Numbered from the stretch's first letter, positions 1 through 10,706 are shown. The stretch is DNA of 64,000 bases from Burkholderia lata (GCF_902499335.1 NZ_CABVQK010000007.1:310001-374000); one strand, 5' to 3'. Made by a program: numbers and translations. Notes: a model not told the origin generated them from the sequence alone.

Positions 1-651
1 ATGAAAGCGTTGATTTGGGTGTGTTCGGCTGTGATTGCTCTGACTGCGTGCAGTGAATCGGACCAATCGTCTACGGTATCGCCAGCGTCTAGCCCTAATG
101 CGCCAGCAGTTTCGGCTGTTAGCGCGCAGCCGTAGTCAGTAGACATTTGGGTCGACCTTAAACCGGAAACATTCCGAAAGCAGTATGACGAGCTGGCAAC
201 GGCCGACGGGGAAGACACGATCCGACGAATGAGCAAGAAAAAGGATGGAATCGAAGTAACGCTTAATGACGAACGTTTTCAACGAGGGATAGCTGAACTG
301 AAGAAGCTCGATTTGGCGAATGGGCATTTTGAGAGCCAGCTTGGAATTCACCTTTACGTCAACAGTGCTGACAAGATTACAAGGATTGGCGTGGTAGGAG
401 ACCGATCCGATCCCGTCAATCTTATGCACTTTGTCGGTGCCGTGGGCATAGTCAATAACATGCTGAACCCGGGCTCGGATAAAAAAGCGAATACGGACTT
501 CCTCGCGTCTCTAAGCCTTATGAGGGGCGATGCCGACGCGTCCATAGGGCAGCCGGTTTCAGCATTCAACCACGGCGGAGCATTCGCATGTATTTCGGTA
601 CCTTCCGAACAATCGACCAGTGTTGCCTGCGTTGTGACGCCGCGCTCATAG
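1..651 (+). pseudogene. Lipoprotein gene interrupted by an in-frame amber stop
   Basis: The first 44 codons encode a classical lipoprotein signal peptide: a short basic start, a hydrophobic core and a lipobox ending LTAC-S around residue 17, followed by a Ser/Pro/Ala-rich linker. A TAG at 133-135 ends that reading. The same frame then stays open with no further stop from 136 to the TAG-terminated end at 651, giving a folded-looking domain (SVDIWVDLKPETF onward). The simplest reading is one lipoprotein of about 216 residues broken by a single substitution, for example CAG to TAG. A separate short protein from the ATG at 229 is the alternative, but no ribosome binding site was seen there. I do not recognise the family. 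The stretch is visibly less GC-rich than the rest of the window, which suggests acquired DNA. Confidence 0.6.
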
Positions 652-881
652 TTGGTCGCCCGCTCCGGGCCAAAATTCGATAGAGATTTCTGCGCGGGAC
701 TGCGGAGCTGATGTGCGCTGGACAACTCAGCGATGGCGATGGGCTGGTGGACCGGTGAAGGTGCGCAGCGCTGATTTATTTGGTGTGCACGTCAAGAGAT
801 CGGTCGCGCTTGATCTGCCGATTGTCCATCCTCGTCATCAGCGGGCGAGTAGCCTTGGTCCTAAACCGTTCGGGAGCGGCG

Positions 882-1196
882 ATGAGCTACTACGGAATTT
901 CGATGGTCAAGCTAGATGCGACGGTGGGCGAAGTGGCCGAGGCAAAGGTGCATCAGCTCAGCAAGGACAAGGACGGAAATATCGGATTGGATGCGGGCAA
1001 GGCGATGGCCTATCACGATGTTGCCAATCTGATCGTAGGCGGAGACACCGTGTACGTCATCGTGCCTGACGGTCCCGGCCCATATCGCTACACCGATAAG
1101 GTTCGAGTGAAGCCGGGACAGCGCCAGTATCTGGAGAGCTTCGGGGGCGACGGTGCTGCTACCGCCGCATTGATGGCGCTCCTGAAATTCGATTGA
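882..1196 (+). CDS. Small DUF3892-like protein
   Basis: Encodes 104 residues from the ATG at 882, which has a purine-rich GGGAG just upstream. A longer in-frame reading from 780 exists, but its extra N-terminus is Arg-rich and looks like untranslated leader. The protein begins MSYYGISMVKLD, has a central VANLIVGGDTVYVIV segment and ends ALMALLKFD. This order (an initial aromatic beta strand, a VxxLIxxGxxxxV core and a terminal LxxLxxF) resembles the DUF3892 family of unknown function. That assignment is from memory of the family pattern. It sits between a broken lipoprotein gene and a tRNA remnant, so it is probably cargo of an island. Confidence 0.55.
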   Translation: MSYYGISMVKLDATVGEVAEAKVHQLSKDKDGNIGLDAGKAMAYHDVANLIVGGDTVYVIVPDGPGPYRYTDKVRVKPGQRQYLESFGGDGAATAALMALLKFD

Positions 1197-1446
1197 CGTT
1201 TCTTACGCCCGCTGTCGGACGTCGGCGAGCCATCGCGGATCGACCGGGCGTTCCAGCATTCGACATGTGGACTTGCGCATTTTCCGCGCTCGCCGCACTG
1301 CACGGCGGAAAGCTCGCGTAAGGGTAGTCTAAGCGACTGCGAAGGGCACGCATACCCGGCGTCCCTGCGGGCCGGTAGCACGGCTGTAGCGACGCCGCCC
1401 TGGCGAGTTGGATACAAGCTGCACCCAGCAAGGCGCGGCGCTACAC

Positions 1447-1501
1447 GAGCAACGGCCTTCCAAAACGTAGGTCACACGTTTGAATCGTGTAGGGCGGGCC
1501 A
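1447..1501 (+). pseudogene. Decayed 3' fragment of a tRNA gene (probable att remnant)
   Basis: The 55 bases read like the 3' two thirds of a tRNA. The T arm is visible as stem ACACG, loop TTTGAAT, stem CGTGT, followed by an acceptor strand AGGGCGG, discriminator G and CCA. The anticodon arm (ACGGC...CTTCCAA...AACGT) no longer pairs fully and the T loop has T where C is nearly invariant, so it is degenerate. No matching 5' half (acceptor strand, D arm) lies immediately upstream. A displaced 3' tRNA end is the usual scar at the far end of an integrase-inserted island. Arg (UCU) is the likeliest parent by recollection only. Confidence 0.55.
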
Positions 1502-1552
1502 GCTACATCCTTCAAAGACCTTCACCAGTCCGCCCCGGGTTACCCAACCCCC

Positions 1553-3370
1553 TCACTCCACCGTCACCGATTTCGCCAGATTCCTCGGCTTGTCGATATC
1601 CGCACCGCGCAAACACGCCGCGTGATACGCGAGCAACTGCAGAGGCACGACGTGCAGGATCGGCGACAACAACCCGTAGTAATCGGGCATCCGCAGTACC
1701 GACACACCTTCGCTGTTGTCGATCCGCGTATCGGCATCGGCGAACACGTAAAGCTGCCCGCCGCGCGCCCGCACTTCCTGCATGTTCGACTTCAGCTTCT
1801 CGAGCAGAGCGTCGTTCGGCGCGATCGTCGCGACGGGCATCGTGTGGGTCACGAGCGCGAGCGGCCCGTGCTTCAACTCGCCCGCGGGATACGCCTCCGC
1901 GTGGATATACGAAATCTCCTTCAGCTTCAGCGCACCTTCGAGCGCGATCGGGTAGTGCAGCCCGCGCCCGAGAAACAGCGCATTCTCGTGCTGCGAGAAT
2001 TCCGCCGCCCAGCGCTCGATCTGCGGCTCGAGCCCAAGCACATCCTCGAGCGCGTAGGGTAGGCGCCGCAACTGCATCGTGTAGCGCGCGAGCTGCGCAT
2101 CGTCGACGTAGCCGCGCAGCCGGCCGAGCGTGACGGCGAGAATGAACAGCGCGACGAGCTGCGTCGTGAACGCCTTGGTCGACGCGACGCCGATTTCCGG
2201 GCCGGCCCGCGTCAGGAAGCGCAAGCCGGTCTGCCGCATCATCGCGCTGGTCGGCACGTTGCAGATCGCCAGCGTGTCGATATGGCCGAGCGCTTGCGCG
2301 TACTTGAGCGCGGCGAGCGTGTCGGCGGTCTCGCCGGATTGCGACACGCTCACCACCAACGTATTCGGCGTCGCGAGCGCGTCGCTGTAACGGTATTCGC
2401 TCGCGATCTCGACCTGCGCCGGCACGCGCGCGATCGTTTCGAGCCAGCGGCGCGCGGTCAGGCCGGAATAGTGACTCGTGCCGCACGCGAGAATCAGCAC
2501 GTTGTCGATCTGCTCGAACGCCCGCGCGGCGTCGGGGCCGAACACGGCCGGGTCGAACAGCCCCGCATCCGGGATGGTCGCGGCCACGGCCTGCGGCTGC
2601 TCGAAAATCTCCTTCTGCATGAAATGCCGGTACGGCCCGAGTTCGACCGCGGCCTCGGCGGAGGAAATGGTTTGTACCGCGCGCTCGACCGGTGCGCCGC
2701 CGCGATCGAGCACGCGCACACCGCCCGGCGTCAACTCGACGATGTCACCTTCCTCGAGGAAGATGAAGCGGTCGGTGATGCCGGCAAGTGCGAGCGCGTC
2801 GGAGGCAAGAAAGCATTCGCCGTCTTTTATACCGACGACGAGCGGCGAGCCGACCCGCGCGCCGATCAGCCGCTGCGGCTCGTGCTTGCTGAACACCGCG
2901 ATCGCGTAGGCACCGTGAAGCTGCGACGTTGCCGAGCGCACGGCGGCGAGCAGGTCGCCGCGATACTTGCTGTGGATCAGGTGCGCGACGACCTCGGTGT
3001 CGGTCTGACCATCGAATTCGTAGTGTTCGTCTGAAAGTTGCTTGCGCAACGTTTCGTGGTTCTCGATGATGCCATTGTGCACGAGCGCGATTTCGTCGCG
3101 CGAGAAGATCGGATGCGCGTTGCAGGTTGCCGGTGCGCCGTGCGTTGCCCAGCGCGTGTGCGCGATGCCGGTGCTGCCGGTCAGGCCGGCGGTGCGCACG
3201 TGCGCGTCGAGATCGGCGACGCGCGACACACTGCGCTCGCGACGCGCCTGGCCGTCGACGACCGTCGCCACGCCGCATGAATCGTAGCCGCGATATTCGA
3301 GGCGACGCAAACCTTCAATCAGAATCGGGACGATGTCCCGTTGCGCGACCGCGCCGACGATGCCACACAT
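1553..3370 (-). CDS. glmS: Glutamine-fructose-6-phosphate aminotransferase (isomerising)
   Basis: This 605-residue protein makes glucosamine-6-phosphate from fructose-6-phosphate and glutamine, the entry to UDP-GlcNAc for peptidoglycan, lipopolysaccharide and exopolysaccharide. It starts MCGIVG, so Cys2 is exposed as the N-terminal glutaminase nucleophile once Met is removed. [15 protein letters not shown] and the DTEV of the class II glutaminase domain follow. Two SIS sugar-isomerase domains occupy roughly residues 285-600, with the SQSGETADT loop and the standard C-terminus KSVTVE. Length is normal for the family. AGGAG lies upstream of the ATG. The gene lies downstream of an exported protein on the same strand and close to wecB, so it may be a second, polysaccharide-dedicated copy rather than the housekeeping one. 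That is inference. Its 3' end is also the canonical target of Tn7-like elements, but no Tn7 end is visible. Confidence 0.97.
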   Translation of the reverse strand: MCGIVGAVAQRDIVPILIEGLRRLEYRGYDSCGVATVVDGQARRERSVSRVADLDAHVRTAGLTGSTGIAHTRWATHGAPATCNAHPIFSRDEIALVHNGIIENHETLRKQLSDEHYEFDGQTDTEVVAHLIHSKYRGDLLAAVRSATSQLHGAYAIAVFSKHEPQRLIGARVGSPLVVGIKDGECFLASDALALAGITDRFIFLEEGDIVELTPGGVRVLDRGGAPVERAVQTISSAEAAVELGPYRHFMQKEIFEQPQAVAATIPDAGLFDPAVFGPDAARAFEQIDNVLILACGTSHYSGLTARRWLETIARVPAQVEIASEYRYSDALATPNTLVVSVSQSGETADTLAALKYAQALGHIDTLAICNVPTSAMMRQTGLRFLTRAGPEIGVASTKAFTTQLVALFILAVTLGRLRGYVDDAQLARYTMQLRRLPYALEDVLGLEPQIERWAAEFSQHENALFLGRGLHYPIALEGALKLKEISYIHAEAYPAGELKHGPLALVTHTMPVATIAPNDALLEKLKSNMQEVRARGGQLYVFADADTRIDNSEGVSVLRMPDYYGLLSPILHVVPLQLLAYHAACLRGADIDKPRNLAKSVTVE

Positions 3371-3419
3371 GACACGTCTCCTTCCCTTTTAGCCATCATG
3401 AACCGCGTGCACCGTTGCA

Positions 3420-4499
3420 TCAGCGCGATGCGGTTACCGTTGCCGTTGCCGCCGCCGTCGTGAATCCGCATCGAGCGGGTATGACGGGGGCGGCCATCCG
3501 GCTTTCGAATGCCAGATAAAGCGACTCCTCTAGTACGTTCCAGTGTGCGCCGTGCCGGTATGGCCCCGATCGCGCTTGCCAGCAGGCGACCGTGCCCCAA
3601 TCGTTCATCTTGACCGCGACCAGCGCGATCAAGCCCCATGGATAGTCGGTATTGGCGAGTTGCTGCCAGCTCTTGGCGTACTTCCGTATCCATTGCGTAT
3701 AGATCGTCTCGCCAGATTGTTCGGGTACCTGAATACTGGACAGGAGCGGGAGGATCTGCGCGATCTTCGCCGGATAGAAACTCGAATCGCTGACCTGCTG
3801 CGTGCTGGCGCGAAAGCCGGATCCCGTGCCGCGCCAGAACACCTTCAGGATCGCGGATGCAAGCCGGTCGGCACGCTGGCTCCACGGGCCCGCATGCGTG
3901 TAGTCGGCGCGCCGGACGTAGTGCGCTGCGAGGGCCTGGAACGCGCTGTGTACCTCGACGTTGTCCATCAGCAGCGCGACGTGCAGCGACGACGAGATCT
4001 GGTAGACGCCGGAGGGCTTGTCGAGCAGCGTGTCCAGATGCGTGCCGGCGCGGTTGAGGCTGAGTTCCCACGCGGCGGGCAAGCCATCGGCCGGCGCGAA
4101 GCGGGCGAGCAATTCGATCCAGGTCGCCATCATCGCGTCGTCGGTTTCCGCGTCGGCACATGCACGGTAGCGGCCGTTCTTCACGCAGTAGCGATCGAAG
4201 CCGCCATCCGGGCGCTGGCGCGGCAGCAACCATGCGATCCACGCGAGTGCAGCCTGACGGGCGTCGAGTTGCGCGTCGGACGCGGCGAGCAGCGCCTTCG
4301 CCGCGAAATACGGATCGATGCCGATGCCGTTCAGGCGCACGGTGATCGCACCGTCGGCGCGCTGGTACAGCCCGTTGAGCCGGAGTTCGGCGGCGCTCGT
4401 GTGCAGCGCAAAGCCGCACGCGGCGATACAGCAGGCGACGAGCGCAACGGTGGCCGCTGCGCGCGAGCGTGCGGTCGGGCAAAGCGCGGGCCGTTTCAT
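3420..4499 (-). CDS. Exported (alpha/alpha)-barrel-like protein, possible polysaccharide-active enzyme
   Basis: Encodes 359 residues. Residues 1-37 form a signal peptide (basic start, long Ala/Val core, TSAAE cleavage region), so the protein is exported. The mature part is rich in paired helices with conserved-looking aromatic and acidic clusters: PDGGFDRYC, ADAETDDAMMATW and YPWGLIALVAVKM. That is the look of a six-hairpin glycosidase or lyase fold, though I cannot place it in a numbered family. The acidic DAETDD run would be the candidate active-site region. It ends 49 bases before glmS on the same strand, and wecB lies divergently upstream, which suggests processing of an amino-sugar polysaccharide in the periplasm. 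The substrate is unknown. Confidence 0.6.
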   Translation of the reverse strand: MKRPALCPTARSRAAATVALVACCIAACGFALHTSAAELRLNGLYQRADGAITVRLNGIGIDPYFAAKALLAASDAQLDARQAALAWIAWLLPRQRPDGGFDRYCVKNGRYRACADAETDDAMMATWIELLARFAPADGLPAAWELSLNRAGTHLDTLLDKPSGVYQISSSLHVALLMDNVEVHSAFQALAAHYVRRADYTHAGPWSQRADRLASAILKVFWRGTGSGFRASTQQVSDSSFYPAKIAQILPLLSSIQVPEQSGETIYTQWIRKYAKSWQQLANTDYPWGLIALVAVKMNDWGTVACWQARSGPYRHGAHWNVLEESLYLAFESRMAAPVIPARCGFTTAAATATVTASR

Positions 4500-5825
4500 G
4501 ATCTTGGGCTCCTGCGCGGTAGTCCTGTGTAATCGTCGCCGGGTGCGGCGTTGGCCGCGTCGCGCCCGGCGAGCGTGTCGACTTTGTGGCTCGGTTCACC
4601 GTGGCGCGGGTGAACCCGAGGCTGGTACCGATATTTGCGTTCACGAGCGGGCTCACTACATCGGAGCCGGAGCCAGGCTCGCGGATCGCGCGTGCTTCGA
4701 CAGGACACGTCGGCACGTGCGACGCGCAGGAGCGCTCGTCTTTCGCTCCAGGCAGGACGTGTCGCGTTTCCTCCCGGCTTCGCTGCTTGGGTGTCCCCGT
4801 CCGTCCGCTGTCTGGCGAGTGCTTCGGGGCACACCTGATCGTCATTAAGCAAGGCGTGAGCCATCGTCTGCGATGCCGCGCGCAGCAAGGGACGGGGGCG
4901 GAGGCCGGCGGCGTGGCGCAAACGAAGGCGGCGGATTTTGATTCATCGAAGAATCAGCGTGCGCGCAGGCCGAATGCCCGCGCGCGACCGGTGTTTCGGC
5001 CCGCACGCGTGATGCGGCGAGCGAATTGTCTGCCGAACCTGTGCGGCCTTGGTAGCACGACTCGACGCGGTGGTGCGCCTCAAGCCGTTCGTTGCGTGTG
5101 CATCGGCCGGGATGCCGGCGCGTTCCATGCGTTCGATGCGTTGCATGAACCGGATCCCGATGTAACGGCCCCGTTCCGGATCTGCGTTACACATTCGCAA
5201 CATTTCCGACCCGCGCGATTCGTGCGACGTGAACGACGTTGCGTGTCGGGTAAATCCCTCGGGCACGACCGCGGCCGTGCGGTCGACTGCGCCGCCTGCT
5301 GCACAGACAAAAGTGGTGGATCGAGGAAACGCAACGCGCTTCGCCAGATGCGTGAGATCCGCTGCGCAATCGACGCTCGACATGAGCGCGCGATTCGTCG
5401 GACGACGCCGCCGAGGAACCGTGCGACAGCCCGGATGTTTGCCTGTATCGCGCTTGACCGGCGATGCGACACGCGTAGCAGTTGTGAAACATTCCTTCGC
5501 GCGACGCATGGGCGCGGCGCATGCAGCGTGAATCGGACACGGCCGCAGGGCGGCTGGTTTGAATTTTGCTGTAGAGGAAGGGACGTGACGAACAGACGTG
5601 ACGCGTGGCCAGGCGAGGAACGACTCATGACGTGACTGATCAAGTGCAACGGGACGCCGGTAGTACGACGATTCGCGTGGCGTAGACCGCGCGGACAGGG
5701 CGGCGCGCTCGCTCCACGACACCGCAACGTGTCGACTGCGTGCGCGTACGGGAAGTGCCGCCTGAATACATGCTTCGCGCCACGAGCAGGGTCATTCAGC
5801 GCGAAATGGCTCAACGAGGATAACG
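4500..5825 (+). other. Long intergenic stretch without a recognisable gene
   Basis: These 1.3 kb separate the divergent exported-protein gene and wecB. Several open frames cross it on both strands, but their translations are Arg/Cys/Ser-rich, lack plausible ribosome binding sites and show no known motif. The local sequence lacks the strong third-position GC bias of the neighbouring genes. It presumably carries the two divergent promoters and long leaders. No tRNA, terminator or repeat was recognised in it. Confidence 0.5.
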
Positions 5826-7043
5826 ATGAAAAAGATTTTGCTTGTGTTCGGTACTCGGCCTGAGGCCATCAAGATGGCACCGCTGGTGCGTGCATTGAAA
5901 GCACAAGCGGGTGTCGACGCCAGGGTATGCGTGACTGCGCAGCACCGCGAAATGCTCGATCAGGTGCTGACGCTGTTCGACATCAAGCCCGACTACGATC
6001 TCAACGTGATGCGGCAAAGTCAGACGCTGACCGACGTGACGACCGGCATTCTGCAGGCAGTCGGCATCGTCTTCGACGAATTGCGTCCGGACGTCGTGCT
6101 TGTCCACGGCGATACGACGACCACGCTCGCGGTCAGTCTTGCGGCGTTCTACCGCTATTTACCTGTCGGGCACGTCGAGGCCGGCTTGCGCAGCGGCGAC
6201 ATCTGGTCGCCGTGGCCGGAGGAGTTGAACCGCCGCGTGACCGACGCAGTGTCGTCGTGGCATTTCGCGCCGACCGGGCAGGCACGCGACAACCTGCTCA
6301 GCGAGGGCGTACCGGGCGGGGCGGTCGTGCTGACGGGCAACACCGTGATCGATGCGCTGCACGAGGTCAAGCGCATGCTGGACTGCACCACCGAACTGAC
6401 GGAAAAGGTCGCCGGACAGTTTCCGTTTCTCGACCCGTCGCGTCGTGTCGTGCTGATCACCGGGCATCGAAGAGAAAGTTTCGGCGAGCCGTTCCAGAAT
6501 TTCTGCGACGCACTGTGCACGCTCGCGAACCGCTATCCCGACGCGCAGTTCGTCTATCCGCTGCACATGAATCCGAACGTCCGGGAGCCGGCGCGGGCAC
6601 GGCTCGGCCACCTGTCGAACATCTACCTGATCGAGCCGCAGGAGTATCTGTCGTTCGTATTCCTGATGTCGCGCGCGCATTTCATCATCACCGATTCGGG
6701 CGGCATTCAGGAAGAAGGGCCGGCACTGGGCAAGCCGGTCCTGGTCACGCGCGAGACGACGGAGCGGCCCGAGGCGATCCAGGCGGGCACCGCGCGGCTC
6801 GTCGGCACCGATCAGGAGCGGATCGTGTGGGAGGCGTCACGGCTGTTCGACAGCGAGAGCGCTTACGGGGAAATGGCGCGCGCGAGCAATCCGTATGGCG
6901 ACGGTCATGCGAGCGAGCGGATCGTTCACGCGCTGATGCGCAATCCGGGGGTGCCGTCGAAGGCGACGAGCTTTTCGATGGGGGCGTCGGAGATGCCGTT
7001 CAATCCGCTCACGCTGGGGTTGCAGGCGTTGAGGTCGAGGTGA
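5826..7043 (+). CDS. wecB: UDP-N-acetylglucosamine 2-epimerase (non-hydrolysing)
   Basis: This 405-residue cytosolic enzyme interconverts UDP-GlcNAc and UDP-ManNAc, the precursor for ManNAc-containing surface polysaccharides. The family signature [12 protein letters not shown] is at the N-terminus. [26 protein letters not shown] and TGHRRESFG carry the catalytic Asp, Glu, Glu and His known from the Escherichia coli enzyme. SGGIQEEGP in the C-terminal Rossmann domain binds UDP. The last ~30 residues after MRNPG are an extra tail. The start has a GAGGA 6-8 bases upstream. No glycosyltransferase or wecC lies beside it in this window, so the polymer it serves is not visible. Confidence 0.95.
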   Translation: MKKILLVFGTRPEAIKMAPLVRALKAQAGVDARVCVTAQHREMLDQVLTLFDIKPDYDLNVMRQSQTLTDVTTGILQAVGIVFDELRPDVVLVHGDTTTTLAVSLAAFYRYLPVGHVEAGLRSGDIWSPWPEELNRRVTDAVSSWHFAPTGQARDNLLSEGVPGGAVVLTGNTVIDALHEVKRMLDCTTELTEKVAGQFPFLDPSRRVVLITGHRRESFGEPFQNFCDALCTLANRYPDAQFVYPLHMNPNVREPARARLGHLSNIYLIEPQEYLSFVFLMSRAHFIITDSGGIQEEGPALGKPVLVTRETTERPEAIQAGTARLVGTDQERIVWEASRLFDSESAYGEMARASNPYGDGHASERIVHALMRNPGVPSKATSFSMGASEMPFNPLTLGLQALRSR

Positions 7044-7882
7044 GCGTGATGGGGCAGCCGCGTGCCGGGCGAGCGGGATGCCCGGCGATCGCTTGAGTGC
7101 GGATCGAGGCCACGCAGTATGACCGTGCGACCGGGAGGATTGCGTTCGATGCTCGCGGCGCCCTGAAGAATGCCGCGATCGCGATCTATTGCTTCAGGAA
7201 CCGCAAGAAGGTTGTAGCGGACGTAGTCCGGATGTAACGAAGCACTGCCACTAACCGGCAGCACCTTGATTCGCGGGACGCTCCGTCCGGACGTGTCGCT
7301 CGAATCGCTTGGGCACGCACAACGTCCTCCGCGGATGGAGCGGCTGCCTCGCGTCGCCATCGCGCCGCTCGCCGGGACCGGCTCGTCAGTTGGTTCCGTC
7401 CGCATGACGCTCGTCATGCGTCGTCGATTCCCGTTCGACATTTCCCCCGGTTTGCCACGTCCGTACCGACACGTGCCTACGGCGCAAAACTGCCGCACAT
7501 CAGTTAGAGTTGGAGCCCGGGCCATTCTGCATACGATTCTGGCTCCCCGGCGCGATGTCGATGCCGCCGGGGCCGAACCTGGCACGCAGGTGCCGCGATC
7601 CGGGGCGCCGTTTCTGGCAGTCCCGACATGGTCGCGTTGCCTGAGTGACGGTTTGCATGGGGCAGAATCCGGGCTGGCGCGTGTCCGCTATCCATCCGTA
7701 TCGCATACCCGATAGCCATCCTCAGCCAGCCGCACCAATAACAACGCATCGACCGCCGGTTCTGCCGGCGGAGCAGTCCACAAGACGGCACCGGGCCGGC
7801 GCGGCAGAACGCACCCGCTACCGTTCGAATCCCCACCCGGCACCCGTGGTGCGATGCGGGCGCCTCGACCAGGAGGTGAACG
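7044..7882 (+). other. Intergenic stretch without a recognisable gene
   Basis: These 840 bases between wecB and the iorA-like gene contain only Arg/Pro/Ser-rich shadow frames. A GCCGGGC/GCCCGGC hairpin (7064-7086) just after wecB could help to end its transcript, but no T-run follows. The 3' end carries the strong GGAGGTGA ribosome binding site of the next gene (about 7872-7879). Confidence 0.5.
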
Positions 7883-8344
7883 ATGATCACGCTGACCGTC
7901 AACGGTAGCGAGCAGCACTTCGACGGCAATCCCGACATGCCGTTGCTCTGGTATCTGCGCGATGTCCTCGGCCACACCGGCACCAAGTTCGGCTGCGGCA
8001 TGGCGCTGTGTGGCGCGTGCACCGTGCACCTCGACGGCGTCGCGATCCGGTCGTGCATCACCCCGGTCGCGGCCGCTTCCGGTAAGCGCGTGACGACGAT
8101 CGAGGGACTGTCGACCGACCTGACCCATCCGCTGCAGCAGGCCTGGCAGGAACTGAACGTCGCGCAGTGCGGCTACTGCCAGTCCGGGCAGATCATGCAG
8201 GCCGCGTCGCTGCTGAAGACGAATCCGCATCCGACCGACGCCGACATCGACGATGCGATGTCCGGCAACATCTGCCGCTGCGGCACCTACACGCGCATTC
8301 GCGCGGCGATCCGCCTGGCCGTGCGCCGCGGAGGTGCCGCATGA
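7883..8344 (+). CDS. iorA: Isoquinoline 1-oxidoreductase-type (2Fe-2S) small subunit
   Basis: This 153-residue electron-transfer subunit belongs to a xanthine oxidase-family molybdenum hydroxylase. It carries both family clusters: a plant-type 2Fe-2S set at Cys38, Cys43, Cys46 and Cys58, and a second helical-domain 2Fe-2S set at Cys96, Cys99, Cys131 and Cys133 (CGYC and CRCG). Length matches IorA-type subunits. It overlaps the large subunit by four bases (ATGA), so the two are translationally coupled. There is no separate FAD subunit, as expected for the IorAB type, which passes electrons to a cytochrome or other acceptor instead of NAD. The true substrate (N-heterocycle or aldehyde) cannot be read from sequence. 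Confidence 0.9.
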   Translation: MITLTVNGSEQHFDGNPDMPLLWYLRDVLGHTGTKFGCGMALCGACTVHLDGVAIRSCITPVAAASGKRVTTIEGLSTDLTHPLQQAWQELNVAQCGYCQSGQIMQAASLLKTNPHPTDADIDDAMSGNICRCGTYTRIRAAIRLAVRRGGAA

Positions 8345-10665
8345 GCGCGCCCGAGCTCTCCGTCCAGAACGAAAGCCGCCGCGCGCTGCTGCTCGGCTTC
8401 GCATCCGGCGGGCTGCTGCTCGCGTTCGGCGTGCCGTCGCTCGTGCGCGCGGCCGTGCCGGTGCAGCCGCCCGTCAGCGCGAATCCGCAGTATGGCGGCG
8501 CGGGGATGCCGCACGGGTTGCGCGACGATCCGCACCTGTTCGTCGCAATCGCGCCGGATGGCACCGTCACTGTGACCTGCATCCGTTCCGAGATGGGGCA
8601 GGGCGTGCGCACGAGCGTCGCGCTCGTGGTGGCGGATGAGCTGGGCGCGGACTGGGCGCGCGTGAAGGTTGCGCAGGCCGTTGGCGACGAGCCGCGCTAC
8701 GGCAACCAGAACACCGACGGGTCGCGCAGCCTGCGCCAGAGCTTTGCCGCGTTGCGCCGCGCGGGCGCGGCCGCGCGCACGATGCTCGAACAGGCCGCCG
8801 CCGCGGCGTGGGGCGTCGATGCGCGTCAGGTCAAGGCGACGGTGCACGAGGTCGTCGACACGAAAAGCGGGCGCAAGCTCGGGTTCGGCGAACTGGCGGC
8901 GAAAGCCGCTACGCTGCCGGCGCCGGATCCCGCAACGGTGGCGCTGAAAGCGCCGGCCGAATTCCGCTATATCGGCAAGGGCGAAACGGCGCTGATCGAC
9001 GGACGCGACATCGTCGGCGGCCGCGCGCATTACGGAATCGACACGCGGCTCGACGGGATGCTGTATGCGGTCGTCGCGCGCCCGCCGGCCTACGGGGACA
9101 CGGTCGCGTCGTTCGACGCATCGACCGCGGAGAAACTGCCGGGCGTCGTCAAGGTCGTGCAGCTCGCGTCAGCACCGCTGCCGTCCGGTTTCCAGCCGCT
9201 GGGCGGCGTGGCCGTCGTCGCGCGCGATACGTGGACAGCGATCCAGGCACGCGCGCAACTGAAGATCGACTGGAAGCGCGGGTCCAATGCGAACTACGAC
9301 TCGGCTGCGTATCGCAAGACGCTCGAGGCGGCTGCCGCGCAACCGGGCGACGTGATCCGCCAAGACGGCGATGCGGCGGCGGCGCTGGCCGGTGCCGCGA
9401 AACGCGTGCGGGCGACGTACTACATTCCGCATCTCGCGCACGCGACGATGGAGCCGCCCGCAGCCGTCGCGCGCGTGGCGGACGGTCGCTGCGAAGTGTG
9501 GACCTGCACGCAGGCGCCGCAGACTACACGCGACGAGGTCGCGAAGGCGCTTGGCTTGCCGGCGGAGCGCGTGACGGTCAACGTGACGCTGCTCGGCGGT
9601 GGTTTCGGCCGCAAGTCGAAGCCGGACTACGTGGTGGAGGCGGCGCTGCTGTCGAAGGCGGTCGGCGCGCCCGTCAAGCTGACGTTCACGCGCGAGGACG
9701 ACATCGCGCACGACTATTTCCACGCGGTGTCGCTCGAAGCGTTCGACGGCGGAATCGATGCGTCGGGGAAAGTGGTCGCGTGGCAGCATCGCACGGTCGC
9801 GCCGTCGATCCAGTCGACGTTCAGGGCCGGTGTCGTGCATGAGCAGCCGGGCGAACTCGCGCAGGGGATCGCCGACCTGCCGTTCGCGATTCCGAACGTG
9901 CGGATCGAGAATCCGGCCGCGCAAGCGCATACGCGGATCGGCTGGTTCCGCTCGGTCTACAACATCCCGCATGCGTTCGGCATCCAGAGCTTCGTGTCGG
10001 AGCTGGCGCACGCGGCCGGTCGCGACCCGAAGGATTTCCTGCTCGAACTGATCGGGCCCGCGCGGCGGTTCGAGCCGCACATCACGGTGAAGAACGTGAA
10101 CTACGGCGAGGATCCGGCGCTGTATCCGGTCGATACCGGGCGGCTGCGGCGCGTGGTCGAGACGGTTGCGCGCGAAGCCGGCTGGGGGCGCAAGCTGCCG
10201 AAGTGGCACGGGCTCGGAATCGCCGCGCATCGCAGCTTCGTGTCGTACACGGCGGCGGTGTGCGAGGTACAGGTCGATGCCGACGGCAAGATCACGGTGC
10301 CGCGAGTCGATATCGCGATCGACTGCGGGCCGCAGGTCAATCCGGAGCGCGTGCGTTCGCAGCTCGAGGGCGCGGTGGTGATGGGGCTCGGCATCGCGCT
10401 GCACGGCGAGATCACGTTCAAGGACGGCCATCCGGAGCAGAGCAACTTCAACGGCTTCCAGGTGCTGAGAATGAACGAAGCGCCGCGCGAAATCCGCGTG
10501 CATCTCGTTGCGCCGGACGATTTTGCGACGCCGCTCGGCGGCGTGGGCGAGCCGGGCCTGCCGCCCGTCGCGCCGGCACTGACCAACGCGATCTTCGCGG
10601 CGACCGGCACGCGCATCCGCAGCCTGCCGGTTGCCGATCAGCTCGCGAAGCCGCACGCCGGTTGA
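8341..10665 (+). CDS. iorB: Isoquinoline 1-oxidoreductase-type molybdopterin large subunit
   Basis: This 774-residue catalytic subunit binds the molybdenum cytosine dinucleotide cofactor and hydroxylates an N-heterocycle or oxidises an aldehyde. A twin-arginine-like leader (SRRALLLGF, residues 12-20, then a Gly/Leu-rich core) suggests folded export or a membrane-facing location. [18 protein letters not shown] and the C-terminal GEPGLPP, with candidate catalytic Glu737, are the molybdenum-cofactor motifs. The ATG at 8341 overlapping iorA is preferred over a longer upstream frame that runs inside iorA. A paralogue acting on aldehydes is the main alternative. Confidence 0.9.
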   Translation: MSAPELSVQNESRRALLLGFASGGLLLAFGVPSLVRAAVPVQPPVSANPQYGGAGMPHGLRDDPHLFVAIAPDGTVTVTCIRSEMGQGVRTSVALVVADELGADWARVKVAQAVGDEPRYGNQNTDGSRSLRQSFAALRRAGAAARTMLEQAAAAAWGVDARQVKATVHEVVDTKSGRKLGFGELAAKAATLPAPDPATVALKAPAEFRYIGKGETALIDGRDIVGGRAHYGIDTRLDGMLYAVVARPPAYGDTVASFDASTAEKLPGVVKVVQLASAPLPSGFQPLGGVAVVARDTWTAIQARAQLKIDWKRGSNANYDSAAYRKTLEAAAAQPGDVIRQDGDAAAALAGAAKRVRATYYIPHLAHATMEPPAAVARVADGRCEVWTCTQAPQTTRDEVAKALGLPAERVTVNVTLLGGGFGRKSKPDYVVEAALLSKAVGAPVKLTFTREDDIAHDYFHAVSLEAFDGGIDASGKVVAWQHRTVAPSIQSTFRAGVVHEQPGELAQGIADLPFAIPNVRIENPAAQAHTRIGWFRSVYNIPHAFGIQSFVSELAHAAGRDPKDFLLELIGPARRFEPHITVKNVNYGEDPALYPVDTGRLRRVVETVAREAGWGRKLPKWHGLGIAAHRSFVSYTAAVCEVQVDADGKITVPRVDIAIDCGPQVNPERVRSQLEGAVVMGLGIALHGEITFKDGHPEQSNFNGFQVLRMNEAPREIRVHLVAPDDFATPLGGVGEPGLPPVAPALTNAIFAATGTRIRSLPVADQLAKPHAG

Positions 10666-10683
10666 CGCACAATATCCCCCACG

Positions 10684-10706
10684 CCGGGCCGCATCATGCG
10701 GCCCGG
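10684..10706 (+). terminator. Terminator-like hairpin after iorB
   Basis: An 11-base perfect inverted repeat (CCGGGCCGCAT and its complement, separated by one base) lies 19 bases after the iorB stop. No T-run follows, so it may be a transcript-stabilising hairpin or a weak terminator. It separates iorAB from the aldolase gene. Confidence 0.4.

Noticed and set aside
1502..1552. Tn7 insertion at the glmS attachment site
   Set aside because: No Tn7-type terminal sequence or tns gene is visible downstream of glmS.
1512..2486. Long minus-strand frame inside glmS
   Set aside because: Shifted-frame shadow of glmS; Arg/Ala-rich with no domain.
4586..5635. 349-codon open frame in the gap before wecB
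   Set aside because: Arg/Cys-rich translation, no ribosome binding site, no domain, and overlapped by equally long minus-strand frames; typical random open frame in GC-rich DNA.
7266..7715. 149-codon open frame between wecB and iorA
   Set aside because: No motif, no start signal and Arg/Pro-rich composition; overlapped by minus-strand frames of similar quality.
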